A stretch of 64,000 nt of DNA from a bacterium MS4 (GCA_000752215.1 CCFG01000005.1:62001-126000), one strand, 5' to 3'; counted from the first letter of the stretch, positions 7,565 through 17,640 are shown. The notes: generated from the sequence alone by a model not told the origin. Program-made: numbers and translations.

Positions 7565-8383
7565 TCACAGAGTCTTCTGCCTAGTCAGGATGCACTCTGT
7601 CACCCGATCAGCAATGATACCGCGGTCACGCTCGGCATAATATTCCAGCATCGGCTGCAGCATGTCGCGGATCTCTTTGTCGCTTAGTTTCGGAATCATA
7701 AGCTGCTTTCCGTAGAGACTGCGCGCCGAGTTCATCTGGCGAGTAAACGTCGTATGAAATGGTCTGGCATGCAGTGTGGCAATAAGCGCCTTGGGTGCAA
7801 CGTCCATCTGCAGGATCTGTGTATTGGAGAGAAGCCCTGCGCCGTTATCGAAGATGGGGCAGTAATCATACATTCCCGATTGCTCAATCACTGCAATGTT
7901 GTTCAAATGCCGGTCGTCATTGCAGAACAGCGCATCAACCTCAAACAGCAGTGTCAGGTAGCGTGGGAACTCCGTCAGCCCAGTGTACTCGGCTGTAGCT
8001 TCCGCCAAATACGCGATGCGTCTTTTATCGCTGGGAAGCTGCATCAATTTTTGCTTTAGAGGCACGCCGAGATGGTTAGTTAACAGGCGGTTGATAGTAA
8101 TCAACGACTGTCCCGGTCTCAGAAAATTTTGGCTTACGCAGCCAGTGCGCTCCCGGTTGTGGACGTGCAGCTTCTCCATGCGGTAGCGCACGAAGATAAA
8201 GGGTGTATCCGTTTCGATACTGCTTTTTTCCAGCAAAACGGAGATCAGTGTTTCCGTCAGTGCCTCATAGCCGAACTGGTCGAGCTTGTACCAGCTGTCC
8301 ATAATGCTATCATACCACTTTTCCTGATTGCCCTTGGAGGAGGTCTCGGCGATCTTTTCATCAGACACAAGCCGTACCGTCAT
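7565..8383 (-). CDS. HipA-like kinase toxin (C-terminal kinase domain only)
   Basis: A 272-residue protein with the HipA catalytic signature: DALFCNDDRHLNN near residue 150 (catalytic Asp and metal-binding Asn) and CPIFDNGAGLL near 176 (DFG-like metal-binding Asp). It is shorter than full HipA (about 440) and lacks the N-subdomain, resembling short HipA-C/CtkA-like Ser/Thr kinases. Its ATG overlaps the stop of the upstream AbrB-like gene, typical of an antitoxin-toxin pair. Predicted to phosphorylate a cytosolic target and stop growth when free. The target (for example an aminoacyl-tRNA synthetase) is not deducible. Confidence 0.75.
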   Translation of the reverse strand: MTVRLVSDEKIAETSSKGNQEKWYDSIMDSWYKLDQFGYEALTETLISVLLEKSSIETDTPFIFVRYRMEKLHVHNRERTGCVSQNFLRPGQSLITINRLLTNHLGVPLKQKLMQLPSDKRRIAYLAEATAEYTGLTEFPRYLTLLFEVDALFCNDDRHLNNIAVIEQSGMYDYCPIFDNGAGLLSNTQILQMDVAPKALIATLHARPFHTTFTRQMNSARSLYGKQLMIPKLSDKEIRDMLQPMLEYYAERDRGIIADRVTECILTRQKTL

Positions 8384-8919
8384 TTCAGAATCTCCATTTC
8401 AAGCCACTGGTGATCTTCCGCCATGCGTCCAGCGGTCTTTCGAATGATCTCAAGGGGATCGTATTCACTCACGCCGATGGTTTCCAGATACTCTCGCAGC
8501 CCGGCCCTCTGTCTCGGTACGCAGCGCTCTTCTAAAAATGCTTGAAAATCCACCCAAGTTGGCAGCGCATTGTTGCCGAATGCGGTTTTGACGGGATCAT
8601 CCACATGGTTCTCTGTTGTCAGCGTTTCATCTGTGAAATCCGCATAAATCACGGTACATAGCTTGTCACCATCGTAGAAGCGCAGTAAACGGACATCATG
8701 TCCAGCCGCTATTTTCTGTGCAACGAATTCCTCGCTGGCCAAATGACGGGAGATGACAATCTGCTTTCCATCAAAAGAAAGCTCTACATCACGATGTTCC
8801 TCGCCAATGCCCAGCCCATTCATCCAAGAGGTTGGCATCGTAACTTTATAGGTCTTGGCACCTTTTGCCGCAGTTCCACCAGCGGAACTGATATTGATCT
8901 TTGCAATGCGTTGTTCCAT
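8380..8919 (-). CDS. AbrB/SpoVT-like antitoxin partner of HipA-like kinase
   Basis: A 179-residue protein. Residues about 12-50 contain a swapped-hairpin AbrB-type DNA-binding segment (GGTAAKGAKTYKVTMPTSW, LGIGEEHRDVELSFDGKQIV); the C-terminal 100 residues are helical and unassigned. The start at 8919 is set by GAGGTGA 5-8 bases upstream. The longer reading from 9003 runs through the promoter. It overlaps the HipA-like toxin gene by an ATGA. A palindrome inside its own promoter fits autorepression. Inferred antitoxin/repressor; AbrB-type antitoxins with HipA-like kinases are less usual than HipB-type (Xre) partners. Confidence 0.7.
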   Translation of the reverse strand: MEQRIAKINISSAGGTAAKGAKTYKVTMPTSWMNGLGIGEEHRDVELSFDGKQIVISRHLASEEFVAQKIAAGHDVRLLRFYDGDKLCTVIYADFTDETLTTENHVDDPVKTAFGNNALPTWVDFQAFLEERCVPRQRAGLREYLETIGVSEYDPLEIIRKTAGRMAEDHQWLEMEILK

Positions 8920-8938
8920 GAGTCTCACCTCTAAGATT

Positions 8939-8967
8939 ATTATAACTAATTCGGTACGAATTATCAA
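8939..8967 (-). promoter_or_regulatory. Sigma-A promoter with palindromic operator in the spacer (TA autoregulation)
   Basis: On the minus strand, TTGATA (8962-8967), 17-base spacer, TATAAT (8939-8944). The spacer is almost filled by a palindrome, TAATTCG (8947-8953) / CGAATTA (8957-8963), separated by 3 bases. This is the expected layout for repression by the antitoxin encoded immediately downstream. Confidence 0.7.
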
Positions 8968-9091
8968 GAAAAATAATAACTCACCTCGCGGTCCGCCCGT
9001 CAAGCGCTAACTGTCCAGATCTTAATATAAATGAGGAGCCACAAGTTATTACAATCAAACTTGTGACTCCCCATGACAGAAGTCGTTGCAA

Positions 9092-9955
9092 TTATTTTTT
9101 GGATAAGCCGCCAGAACGTTTCCACTCATCTAGCAGACGGAAGATAATCTTCTCCATTTGACGAGGTGTGGTTCCATGCGGAAAATACTGCATCAGCTGA
9201 TCTTCCCGCAGCTTTAGCCGATCCACCTGATTACCCTTTTGCTCACTCAGGATATCAAAAATTGTGTCTATATCGAGCTTTCCCTCCTGACTAAGCTTTT
9301 TCAGAGTTTGTGCCTGAGAAAGGGATGGGGTGGCCTCTTCGGTAATAATAGTCTCCAGCAGCATACACTGCTCATCGTGTTTGAGAAAAGATATCTCCAC
9401 CGCAGGGCCAAATGCGATGCGGCCTTCATCCACCATTCTCAATAGATTTTCTTCGAGGGAAGTCAAACGGATATAACGAAATACCTTATCGCGACTTTCA
9501 CCAGTTACTAAGCCGATCACAGAAGCTGAATCGCTTTTTCCTAACTTAGTCGCAACTTGCGACAAAGATGGCTTTCCCTGATGTTTCATCGCCTCCAGCT
9601 TCATACGGTAAGCAAACGCCTTTTCACTGGGAAGCAGATTTTCCCGCTGTTGATTAGCGTCCACCATCAGAATAGTAGCAGCATCGTCATCCAAATCCCT
9701 TACAATTGCCGGGATGGTCTTTCGCCCGATCAACCTGCAGGCGGCTACCCGGCGGTGACCGGACAGCAGTTCATAACCATCGCCATAGGGACTGGGGCGT
9801 ACGATGCAGGGCGTGAGCACGCCGTTTTCCTTAATGCTCTCGGCCAGTTGCTCCAAAGTATCATCTTCAACCACTCGGAATGGATGGCTTTCAAAGGGCT
9901 GTAGCTGCTCCAAGCGGACAGATACGCTTTTTTCTCCTGTGTTAGTTTTCATCAT
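9092..9955 (-). CDS. ParB/RepB/Spo0J-family protein
   Basis: A 287-residue protein with an N-terminal ParB/Srx-type nuclease-like domain: LQPFESHPFR, EQLAESIKENGVLTP, ELLSGHRRVAACRLIG with the GHRR box near 75, and DANQQRENLLPSEKAFAY. It is followed by a KorB-like HTH segment near 135-165 and a helical C terminus. Such proteins are common on conjugative elements and plasmids, where they regulate or partition DNA using CTP-dependent clamps. The ATG at 9955 has GAGG 6 bases upstream. It overlaps the end of the HTH gene and has no ParA partner in the window, suggesting an element-encoded regulator rather than a chromosome segregation system. Confidence 0.85.
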   Translation of the reverse strand: MMKTNTGEKSVSVRLEQLQPFESHPFRVVEDDTLEQLAESIKENGVLTPCIVRPSPYGDGYELLSGHRRVAACRLIGRKTIPAIVRDLDDDAATILMVDANQQRENLLPSEKAFAYRMKLEAMKHQGKPSLSQVATKLGKSDSASVIGLVTGESRDKVFRYIRLTSLEENLLRMVDEGRIAFGPAVEISFLKHDEQCMLLETIITEEATPSLSQAQTLKKLSQEGKLDIDTIFDILSEQKGNQVDRLKLREDQLMQYFPHGTTPRQMEKIIFRLLDEWKRSGGLSKK

Positions 9956-10406
9956 CGGAATCCTCGCTTTCATAAGGTCGCACCGTTACATACCGCTGCT
10001 TTACATGGCCGGGATACTCCGGAATAGTCATCCGGATCACGCCTTCTTCCAGCAGGGGATGCAGTACGGTGTCCCGGAAAAATTTCCGGTCGGATAAATC
10101 GAGGAATTCCTGAATTTGTTTGCGGCTCCTTGGGGTTTGGCAGTAGAGCGCCACTGCAGCCCGTCTCTGCTCGTGAAAACGCTGTTGTCGTTGAAATCCG
10201 TATTTCTGGATGTACTCGATGAGCCATAGCTTGGGTACCCGGACCCAGCGGTCGAACTTAATGCTGTTGATCTCGCCGGAACGAAGCATCCGGTAGACAC
10301 GCTTCTTGTCTAGATTCATGATGACCGCCACATCATCGACCGAAAGAATATCGTCATAGGTGGCGAACATCTGCAAATACAGCTCATCTATGGTAAGCTT
10401 CTTCAT
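9942..10406 (-). CDS. Excisionase-family HTH protein
   Basis: A 154-residue protein. Residues about 15-65 form an excisionase/MerR-like winged helix (DILSVDDVAVIMNLDKKRVYR, EINSIKFDRWVRVPKLWLIEY). Residues about 90-135 form a second winged-helix-like segment (RSRKQIQEFLDLSDRKFFRD, LLEEGVIRMTIP) like the C terminus of RecG-type/Fic-associated regulators. The ATG at 10406 is 9 bases after GGAGG. A TTG at 10415 abuts the ribosome site and is unlikely. It lies in one operon with the ParB-like gene, with overlapping ends, so it is probably a regulator or directionality factor of the integrated element. Confidence 0.75.
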   Translation of the reverse strand: MKKLTIDELYLQMFATYDDILSVDDVAVIMNLDKKRVYRMLRSGEINSIKFDRWVRVPKLWLIEYIQKYGFQRQQRFHEQRRAAVALYCQTPRSRKQIQEFLDLSDRKFFRDTVLHPLLEEGVIRMTIPEYPGHVKQRYVTVRPYESEDSDDEN

Positions 10407-10680
10407 GGGACGCAACCTCCGTTTCCTTGCTTTGTCGGCAGCAAAGAGTCGGAAATTGCTGGGGGGTAAATTGAGTTTATGGGATAGACTTGACGGGGAT
10501 TTGCTATCAATTCTCTATCGTTTCGACTCTGACATGGGGTAAAAGCTCCTCCTTTCTTATATTACCTGTATAGCGCGCCGCTTCAGCCTTTGTTGCCTAC
10601 AAACCCGCATGATATAAGGATTTTTCGGCATATTCAAAGGCCTTGAACGACCATGATCGGCCTCTCCGTACCTTTCCATT

Positions 10681-10742
10681 TGGTCGCTCGAAACCAGGTA
10701 GACCGCAAGGTCTTGCGGGTTCGAATCCCACCGCTTCCGCCA
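10681..10742 (+). pseudogene. tRNA-Ser-like 3' fragment (candidate integration scar)
   Basis: A sequence ending GGTTCGAATCCCACCGCTTCC then GCCA has a T loop, 3' acceptor strand and CCA of a class II tRNA. A GACC/GGTC variable-arm hairpin and a CTCGAAA anticodon loop (CGA, serine) precede it. The 5' half with the matching acceptor strand (GGAAGCG-type) is absent upstream, so it is not a functional tRNA. It marks the far side of the mobile remnant. The 10407-10680 stretch holds no recognisable gene. Confidence 0.55.
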
Positions 10743-10936
10743 ACGTCAGCCATGGAAGAATGCGCTTCATATCCACGCCCTCATCCAGTAGCAAAGCATA
10801 CCTGACCCTACAGAAAAACCGGGAATTTGCTACCCACACCCAGGAGATAGCCGCCCGAATCGGAGAACGATTAAGAGATGAAAATGGTGCAAATAATGCC
10901 GTAGAGATGATAGAAAAAGCACTTGCAAATAAATAA
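10743..10936 (+). pseudogene. C-terminal coding remnant, unknown family
   Basis: The open frame running through the tRNA-Ser scar codes, after 10743, for a protein-like tail (SSKAYLTLQKNREFATH, then TQEIAARIGERLRDENGANN and VEMIEKALANK) ending at TAA 10936. It has no ribosome site of its own and its upstream part reads through tRNA-derived sequence. I therefore treat it as the 3' end of a gene truncated by integration or excision. Helical, charged; not identified. Confidence 0.35.
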
Positions 10937-10996
10937 TAATTTTCACATGGGCCAACTTCGAGATATTGGAAGAACAGTAAAGTAAACTAAATAGCA

Positions 10997-11046
10997 AGCC
11001 ACCCGGTCAACTCAGAGTTGAACAGGTGGCTAGTTTAATTTTTTTG
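10997..11046 (+). terminator. Hairpin terminator, plus strand
   Basis: AGCCACC (10997-11003) pairs with GGTGGCT (11025-11031), with inner TCAACT/AGTTGA, followed on the plus strand by TTTAATTTTTTT. It separates the mobile remnant from the convergent ATP synthase operon. Confidence 0.6.
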
Positions 11047-11111
11047 TCTATACCTGTTGACTATTTCAACTAAAATCCGACCCGGCGAATGCCGCTTTCA
11101 GGCGTATCCTT

Positions 11112-11534
11112 TCATTTCGGCGTTTTTTCAGAGGATAAACGATAGGTCTTTTCTCTGGCCAAAGCCCTTTGAAGGCTTGCCTTAGCACGAAGCATATCGG
11201 TGGTTGGTTCCTTCCGTTCTATACGTTCCCTGGCCCTTCGTTCGGAGGCTTCGGCACGGGAAAGGTCAATATCCTGTGCTGCCTCGGCAGCGCGTACAAG
11301 CAGTGTGACGCTGTTTTCAAGCACATCCACTACTCCGTTTCCCACACAGACATACTCCGTCATATTCCCAAACTCGCATTTTACCGGGCCGTCTCTGACG
11401 GCGGCAAGCAGGGGAGCGTGACCGGCCAGAATACCGGCGTCTCCGTTTTCCAGCGGCAAACCTGCATAGTGCACTATTTTTTCGTATTTGACACCGGCAG
11501 AGGTCATCACACAAAGATGTATTCTGTCTTCCAC
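11112..11534 (-). CDS. atpC: ATP synthase F1 epsilon subunit
   Basis: A 140-residue F1 central-stalk subunit. The N-terminal beta-sandwich (VKYEKIVHYAGLPLENGDAG, ILAGHAPLLAAV) and the C-terminal helical hairpin (IDLSRAEASERRARERIERK) are both present. It couples rotation and can inhibit ATP hydrolysis. The start is GTG at 11534 with AAGGAGGGTT upstream. Last gene of the minus-strand atp operon, 11 bases after atpD. Length is normal. No clear terminator follows on the minus strand. Confidence 0.93.
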   Translation of the reverse strand: MEDRIHLCVMTSAGVKYEKIVHYAGLPLENGDAGILAGHAPLLAAVRDGPVKCEFGNMTEYVCVGNGVVDVLENSVTLLVRAAEAAQDIDLSRAEASERRARERIERKEPTTDMLRAKASLQRALAREKTYRLSSEKTPK

Positions 11535-11545
11535 AGGAACCCTCC

Positions 11546-12946
<1,401 letters not shown>

Positions 12947-12964
12947 TCAAAGGTACATTTTCTA

Positions 12965-13831
12965 TCATTTTTTATGCTTGAGTGCGGACGCACCGCCGGC
13001 GATTTCGGCAATCTCGGTGGTGATGGCCGCTTGACGCGCGCGGTTGAGCTTCAGCCTGAGTTCCGCAATCAACTCCTGTGTATTGTCCGACGCAGCGGTC
13101 ATTGCCCTCATCCTGGACGCGTGCTCCCCTGCCCTAGCTTCAAGCAGGGCCGAATAAACCGTGCTGTTGATATGCAGATGCAGCACGTTTTCAAGAATCG
13201 TCGGGCGGTCCGGCTCGAAGAGATACGCTTTATCTGTCGTTTTTTCTTCAGCCTCCTCCGGCTTTTCCGGCAGAAGCTGAGCTTTGCAGGGAGTCTGACT
13301 GAGGGCGTTGACAAATTTTTGGTAGACCAATACGACCTCATCCGCTTCGCCGTTCAGGTACATCCTCTTAAGATACTCGGCAAGCCGTATCCCCTGCTCC
13401 GCACTCGGCGTATCGCCTATGTCGTCAAAAACGCGTTCAACCGGAAGACCTGCCTTGCGGATTACGTCCTTCCCCCAACGGCCGCATACGACCACTGAAT
13501 ACGTGCGCTGGGCCGAAGCCGCCAGGTCGGCCATATAGCGGAGAAGATTGCTGTTATATGCCCCACACAGGCCGCGGTTGCTCACAAACAGCACATAACA
13601 GACCTTTTTCACCTCGCTTCTGGGCTGAATCAGTACGTTTGAATGAATTTCATCTCCGCCGGACAGTACCGCCAGTATTTCCCCACTCTTCCGGGTAAAA
13701 GGGCGCATGGCTTCCATGGCTGACTGCACCCTTCTCAGCTTTGATACCGACACCATTTTCATGGCCTTTGTTATTTTCTGAGTGCTTTTTACATTTTTGA
13801 TATGCGCGCGTATTTCGCGCATGGCTGCCAT
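12965..13831 (-). CDS. atpG: ATP synthase F1 gamma subunit
   Basis: A 288-residue rotor subunit. Both termini carry the coiled-coil shaft: N-terminal REIRAHIKNVKSTQKITKAM with KMVSVSKLRR, and C-terminal MRAMTAASDNTQELIAELRL with LNRARQAAITTEIAEI. The middle Rossmann-like domain includes SNRGLCGAYNSNLLRY. Length is normal. Follows the b/delta/alpha fusion gene and precedes atpD in canonical order. Confidence 0.95.
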   Translation of the reverse strand: MAAMREIRAHIKNVKSTQKITKAMKMVSVSKLRRVQSAMEAMRPFTRKSGEILAVLSGGDEIHSNVLIQPRSEVKKVCYVLFVSNRGLCGAYNSNLLRYMADLAASAQRTYSVVVCGRWGKDVIRKAGLPVERVFDDIGDTPSAEQGIRLAEYLKRMYLNGEADEVVLVYQKFVNALSQTPCKAQLLPEKPEEAEEKTTDKAYLFEPDRPTILENVLHLHINSTVYSALLEARAGEHASRMRAMTAASDNTQELIAELRLKLNRARQAAITTEIAEIAGGASALKHKK

Positions 13832-13890
13832 AAGCTGTCCCTCCCTTCAAAGCATCAAAAGGACCTGACGGCTGACCCAAATTGCAGCAA

Positions 13891-16131
13891 TCAGAACGAC
13901 TGCCTGAAGTCCCTGATCGCCTCACGGAGCTTGCTGAGAGTACCGGCGGACAGCTTCTTTCCTGTCATAATTTCCTCATACAGCGCCGGACACGCACAAT
14001 AGACATGATCCACAAGCTCCGATTCAAAGCGCGCAACGTCCTTTATGTCTACATCATCGATAAAGCCCTCGTTTGCCGCGAATATCTGGATGACCTGATC
14101 CTCCACGGACATGGGGGCGAACTGATCCTGCTTCAAAATCTCAGTCATCCGCGCGCCGCGCTCCAAAATCTCGCGGGTAGTCTTGTCAAGGTCGGACCCG
14201 AACTGGGTAAAGGCGGCCAGCTCCCTGTACTGGGCCAGATCCATTCTCAGCCGGCCCGCGACCTGCTTCATTGCGCTAATCTGTGCCGCACCGCCGACAC
14301 GGGACACCGACAGGCCGACGTTAACGGCGGGACGGATACCGGAATGGAAAAGGTCCGTCTCCAGAAAAATCTGGCCATCGGTGATGGAAATGACGTTCGT
14401 AGGAATATACGCGGAGATGTCGCCGGCCTGCGTCTCAATAATCGGCAGCGCCGTCATGCTTCCGCCGCCGGCCTCTTTGCTTAGCCTGGCCGCGCGTTCC
14501 AGCAGACGCGAGTGCAGGTAAAAGACGTCGCCGGGGTATGCTTCCCGTCCGGGCGGCCTCTGCAGGAGCAGGGAAATTTCACGGTACGCCACAGCCTGCT
14601 TGCTGAGGTCGTCATACACAACCAGAACATCCCTGCCGTTATACATGAAGTACTCACCCATCGCCGCGCCTGTATAGGGCGCAATATAAAGCATGGGTGC
14701 GGGTTCGGAGGCGTTGGCCGAAATGACAATGGTATAGTCCATCGCACCGTGAGCGCGGAGCTTTTCAACCACCCCGGCTACGGTGGACTCCTTCTGCCCG
14801 ATGGCAACATAGATACAGACCACGTTCTTGCCCTTTTGGTTGATGATCGTATCCAGCGCGATGGCCGTCTTGCCGGTTTGCCGGTCCCCTATGATGAGCT
14901 CGCGCTGACCGCGCCCGATAGGCACCAAAGCGTCAATGGCTTTGATACCGGTCTGAAGCGGTACGGATACGGGCAGTCTGGAAAGGACGCTCGGAGCGGG
15001 GCTCTCAATTGCTCTTCTTTCCGCTGCAGCGACAGGACCCTTATCGTCAATCGGAGTACCGAGGGCGTTGACCACACGGCCGATCATGCTCTCGCCGACA
15101 GGGACGTCGATGATCCTTCCCGTACGGCGCGCCTGTTCCCCTTCCTGCAGCCTTTCATAGTTTCCGAGCAGGATGACGCCGACATTGTCCCTGTCAAGGT
15201 CCTGAACCATGCCGCGCAGGCCGTTGCCGAACTCCAGCATCTCTCCCGCCATGACGTCAGCAAGGCCCGACACACGGCAGATGCCGTCTGCGACGGTCAC
15301 GACCGTTCCGGTCTGAAACACATCAATGCTGCTGTCAGCCGTCTTCAGCTTCTCCTTGATCCCTTCAATAATGCTCTGCATTTTCTTGTCCGACCTGCGG
15401 GTATTCTTTTCGACATCCCGGCTGAGCTTATCCAGAGAATTCGCAAGCGTGCCGTCATATACGGTGTCGCCCACCTTCATCCGGATGCCGCCGATGACGC
15501 GGTCGTCGACCTCATTGGTGCAGGAAAGGAAGGTCTCGCACATTATTTGTGTCAGCCGCTTCATTTCCTCCTCGGAAAGAGGCTCGGCGCTCGATACGGT
15601 AATATTCAGTTTCTTCAATTCATTCATATTCAAAATATCACTCGGCATTGCTGCCATCAAATCCTCAATTTTTTCTATAAATGCGTCTGTAAGGGCCTGC
15701 CTTGATGAAGCGAACAAATCCTGTTTCAGTGTGTTTTCCGCCAGCGCCACTACTTTCTTTACCGCTTCGGCGCCCACTTTTCCCACCATCTCCTGGCGCA
15801 GCAGATGCTCGGTTTCAGAGGCGTTGGCAAGAATGATTTCCGCTTCATGCTCGCTGAGTTCCACGGCCGACTTACTGCTTAACTGCGCCTGCGCTTTCGC
15901 GCGCTCAATGATTTCCTTCTGCTGTTCCTCGGCGGAAAGCGCAGCGCTTTCCATGTCGGACATCAAGGCTTTTGCCTGTTTTCTGCCTTCTTCGGATCGT
16001 TTCAGTTCCGCTTGTACTTTTTCCCTGTGTCCCCGAACTGCTTTCTTAACACTCTTTCCGACAAAGAAATACAGAGCGGCAAACAAAATCAGGAAGTTCA
16101 TAACGGCATAGAAAAATTGCAATCCGGTCAT
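13891..16131 (-). CDS. atpA: ATP synthase b-like / delta-C-like / alpha fusion protein
   Basis: One uninterrupted 746-codon frame. Residues about 1-25 are a single membrane helix ([20 protein letters not shown]) followed by a long charged b-type stalk to about 150. Residues about 165-235 resemble only the C-terminal part of delta/OSCP ([44 protein letters not shown]). From about 241 ([13 protein letters not shown]) a complete alpha subunit follows: [32 protein letters not shown] Walker A, SISDGQ-type regions and a normal C terminus. The operon also has a separate atpF but no separate atpH. An internal start at the alpha methionine is possible, but only a weak AGGTCGG precedes it. If translated whole, alpha would be covalently tied to the peripheral stalk. 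Confidence 0.9.
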   Translation of the reverse strand: MTGLQFFYAVMNFLILFAALYFFVGKSVKKAVRGHREKVQAELKRSEEGRKQAKALMSDMESAALSAEEQQKEIIERAKAQAQLSSKSAVELSEHEAEIILANASETEHLLRQEMVGKVGAEAVKKVVALAENTLKQDLFASSRQALTDAFIEKIEDLMAAMPSDILNMNELKKLNITVSSAEPLSEEEMKRLTQIMCETFLSCTNEVDDRVIGGIRMKVGDTVYDGTLANSLDKLSRDVEKNTRRSDKKMQSIIEGIKEKLKTADSSIDVFQTGTVVTVADGICRVSGLADVMAGEMLEFGNGLRGMVQDLDRDNVGVILLGNYERLQEGEQARRTGRIIDVPVGESMIGRVVNALGTPIDDKGPVAAAERRAIESPAPSVLSRLPVSVPLQTGIKAIDALVPIGRGQRELIIGDRQTGKTAIALDTIINQKGKNVVCIYVAIGQKESTVAGVVEKLRAHGAMDYTIVISANASEPAPMLYIAPYTGAAMGEYFMYNGRDVLVVYDDLSKQAVAYREISLLLQRPPGREAYPGDVFYLHSRLLERAARLSKEAGGGSMTALPIIETQAGDISAYIPTNVISITDGQIFLETDLFHSGIRPAVNVGLSVSRVGGAAQISAMKQVAGRLRMDLAQYRELAAFTQFGSDLDKTTREILERGARMTEILKQDQFAPMSVEDQVIQIFAANEGFIDDVDIKDVARFESELVDHVYCACPALYEEIMTGKKLSAGTLSKLREAIRDFRQSF

Positions 16132-16215
16132 CCGGCTTCATCCCTCCCTTCCCTGTTATGGATTTACACCGGCAAATCCTCTTTACCGGTCTTGCATGGA
16201 AAATCCGTTTTTCCG

Positions 16216-16650
16216 TTACCCGGCAGGCTCTGCCTCACCGAGAAGGTGGAAAGTAAGCACGGACACAAGCTCCGGCAGGCTTTTCCCCACGTCTTTTCTT
16301 GCGGCTTCTTCCTCCTCGGCTATACGTCTATTAGCGGAACTGCGCATGGAAGCCGCACTTTCATTCGCCCTGTTAAGAATTACGGCTTTTGTCTGCTCGT
16401 CGGCAGCCCTGGACTCGCTTAAAATCCGTCTGGCCTCGATGCTGCTTTTTTGCAGATTCTCAGCCAGCTGTTTTGCATTCTCTTCCTTCGCCTGACCGGC
16501 TTTTTCCCCTTCGGCGATCCCTTCGTCGATTCGGGCTTTCTGTGCGTCCATAAATTTCAGAAGAGGGGTATACAGGAAAATCTTCAACAGAAACATCAGC
16601 AGAAGAAAATTGATGATGGTCCATACCATCTCTGATAGATCGAGCTTCAA
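16216..16650 (-). CDS. atpF: ATP synthase Fo b subunit
   Basis: A 144-residue peripheral-stalk subunit: N-terminal membrane helix MVWTIINFLLLMFLLKIFL, then a charged coiled coil (ARIDEGIAEGEKAGQAKEEN, ADEQTKAVILNRANESAASM). Slightly shorter than typical b (155-170) and ending near AEPAG, so it may rely on the second b-like stalk encoded by the next gene to reach F1. Lies between atpE and the fusion gene. Confidence 0.9.
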   Translation of the reverse strand: MKLDLSEMVWTIINFLLLMFLLKIFLYTPLLKFMDAQKARIDEGIAEGEKAGQAKEENAKQLAENLQKSSIEARRILSESRAADEQTKAVILNRANESAASMRSSANRRIAEEEEAARKDVGKSLPELVSVLTFHLLGEAEPAG

Positions 16651-16686
16651 AGTATGTATCCTCCTCTTTCAGTGTTTACGGCGCAA

Positions 16687-16914
16687 TCATATCTTTGCAA
16701 CCAGCATAAACGCGATCAGCAGTCCGTAGATGGTGAGCGCTTCCAAAAGAGCCATTGCCAAAATCATGCTGGTCCGCAGGGTGCCGGCCATTTCCGGCTG
16801 GCGGGCCATTGCCTCCAGCGCTTTGGACGCCACGAGACCCTGTCCTATTGCCGGACCCAATGTACTCAGCGAAATGGCCAGGGCCGCTGCGATTGCAATC
16901 ATGTCTGAACCCAT
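16687..16914 (-). CDS. atpE: ATP synthase Fo c subunit
   Basis: A 75-residue two-helix rotor proteolipid. Helix 1 carries GPAIGQGLVASKALEAMARQP with the polar-loop ARQP. Helix 2 carries MALLEALTIYGLLIAFML with the ion-binding Glu. The Gln in GQG is the residue used by sodium c-rings, but the Ser/Thr that normally follow Glu in sodium enzymes are Ala-Leu here, so proton coupling is more likely. The start at 16914 fits the family; an overlapping longer frame is a shadow. Confidence 0.95.
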   Translation of the reverse strand: MGSDMIAIAAALAISLSTLGPAIGQGLVASKALEAMARQPEMAGTLRTSMILAMALLEALTIYGLLIAFMLVAKI

Positions 16915-16956
16915 GTTTTTTCCTCCTGACTGTCATCTTTATTTTTTTACTACCAA

Positions 16957-17640
16957 TTACTCTTCTTCCCCGGTTGCTTCGCTTACAAAAATTGCGAGCA
17001 GCATGGTAAACACCATGGCTTGGATCAGACAGAACAGCAGACTCAGCACCTGCATCACCAGTGGCAGCAAAACAGGGAACATGGCTGCCAACTGCTCTGT
17101 CACCTGTTCTTCCCCGAAGAGGTTGCCGTAAAGCCGCAGAGCCAGCGAAAAAGGCCGAACGAGCTGCTCTATAAGAATCAGCGGCAGCAGAAAAGCAACC
17201 GGTTTAAGAAACGACTTGAGATATCTACTTAATCCCTGGCATCGGATTCCTATGGTATGGGTCGTAAAAAAAGATACCACCGCAAGTCCGCCTGTGACGG
17301 ACAGGCCGGCTGTGGGAACGGAAAACAGGTGTCCGGCGCCGGGGAACAGCCCTGAATAATTTGATACGACAATAAACAGGAACAAAGTGGCAAATACGGG
17401 AAAGTATCTGCGCATAGGCTGATACCCCATAATGTCCGCAAAAAAGCCCTCCAGCTTCTCCACCGCCATCTCCGCCAAATTTTGCAGAGGTCCCGGCACA
17501 TCCCTCAGGCTTCTTGTCGCAAGGATGGAAAACAGTACCAGAACCAGCATGATTACCCACGTCGTCACCACGGACTTTGTGACCGCAAGGCCAAGGATCG
17601 AGAACAGGACATTTGATTGTTCTTCCAAGCTTCTTATCAC
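16957..17640 (-). CDS. atpB: ATP synthase Fo a subunit
   Basis: A 227-residue integral membrane stator subunit with five to six hydrophobic segments. The essential arginine is in RPFSLALRLYGNLFGEEQV near residue 168, with the second-half signature VMQVLSLLFCLIQAMVFTML. It forms the ion half-channels with the c-ring. First core gene of the operon, followed by atpE after 42 bases. Confidence 0.95.
   Translation of the reverse strand: MIRSLEEQSNVLFSILGLAVTKSVVTTWVIMLVLVLFSILATRSLRDVPGPLQNLAEMAVEKLEGFFADIMGYQPMRRYFPVFATLFLFIVVSNYSGLFPGAGHLFSVPTAGLSVTGGLAVVSFFTTHTIGIRCQGLSRYLKSFLKPVAFLLPLILIEQLVRPFSLALRLYGNLFGEEQVTEQLAAMFPVLLPLVMQVLSLLFCLIQAMVFTMLLAIFVSEATGEEE

Noticed and set aside
10643-10936. 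Intact 97-codon gene starting at 10643
   Set aside because: The first third reads through tRNA-derived sequence and there is no ribosome site, so only the 3' part is kept as a remnant.
14512-15705. 397-codon plus-strand frame opposite the ATP synthase fusion gene
   Set aside because: Shadow of the alpha-subunit coding sequence; product has no recognisable domain.
16687-16914. Sodium-translocating ATP synthase
   Set aside because: The Ser/Thr ligands after the ion-binding Glu are absent in the c subunit, and the operon lacks the N-ATPase gene order and atpQ/R genes.
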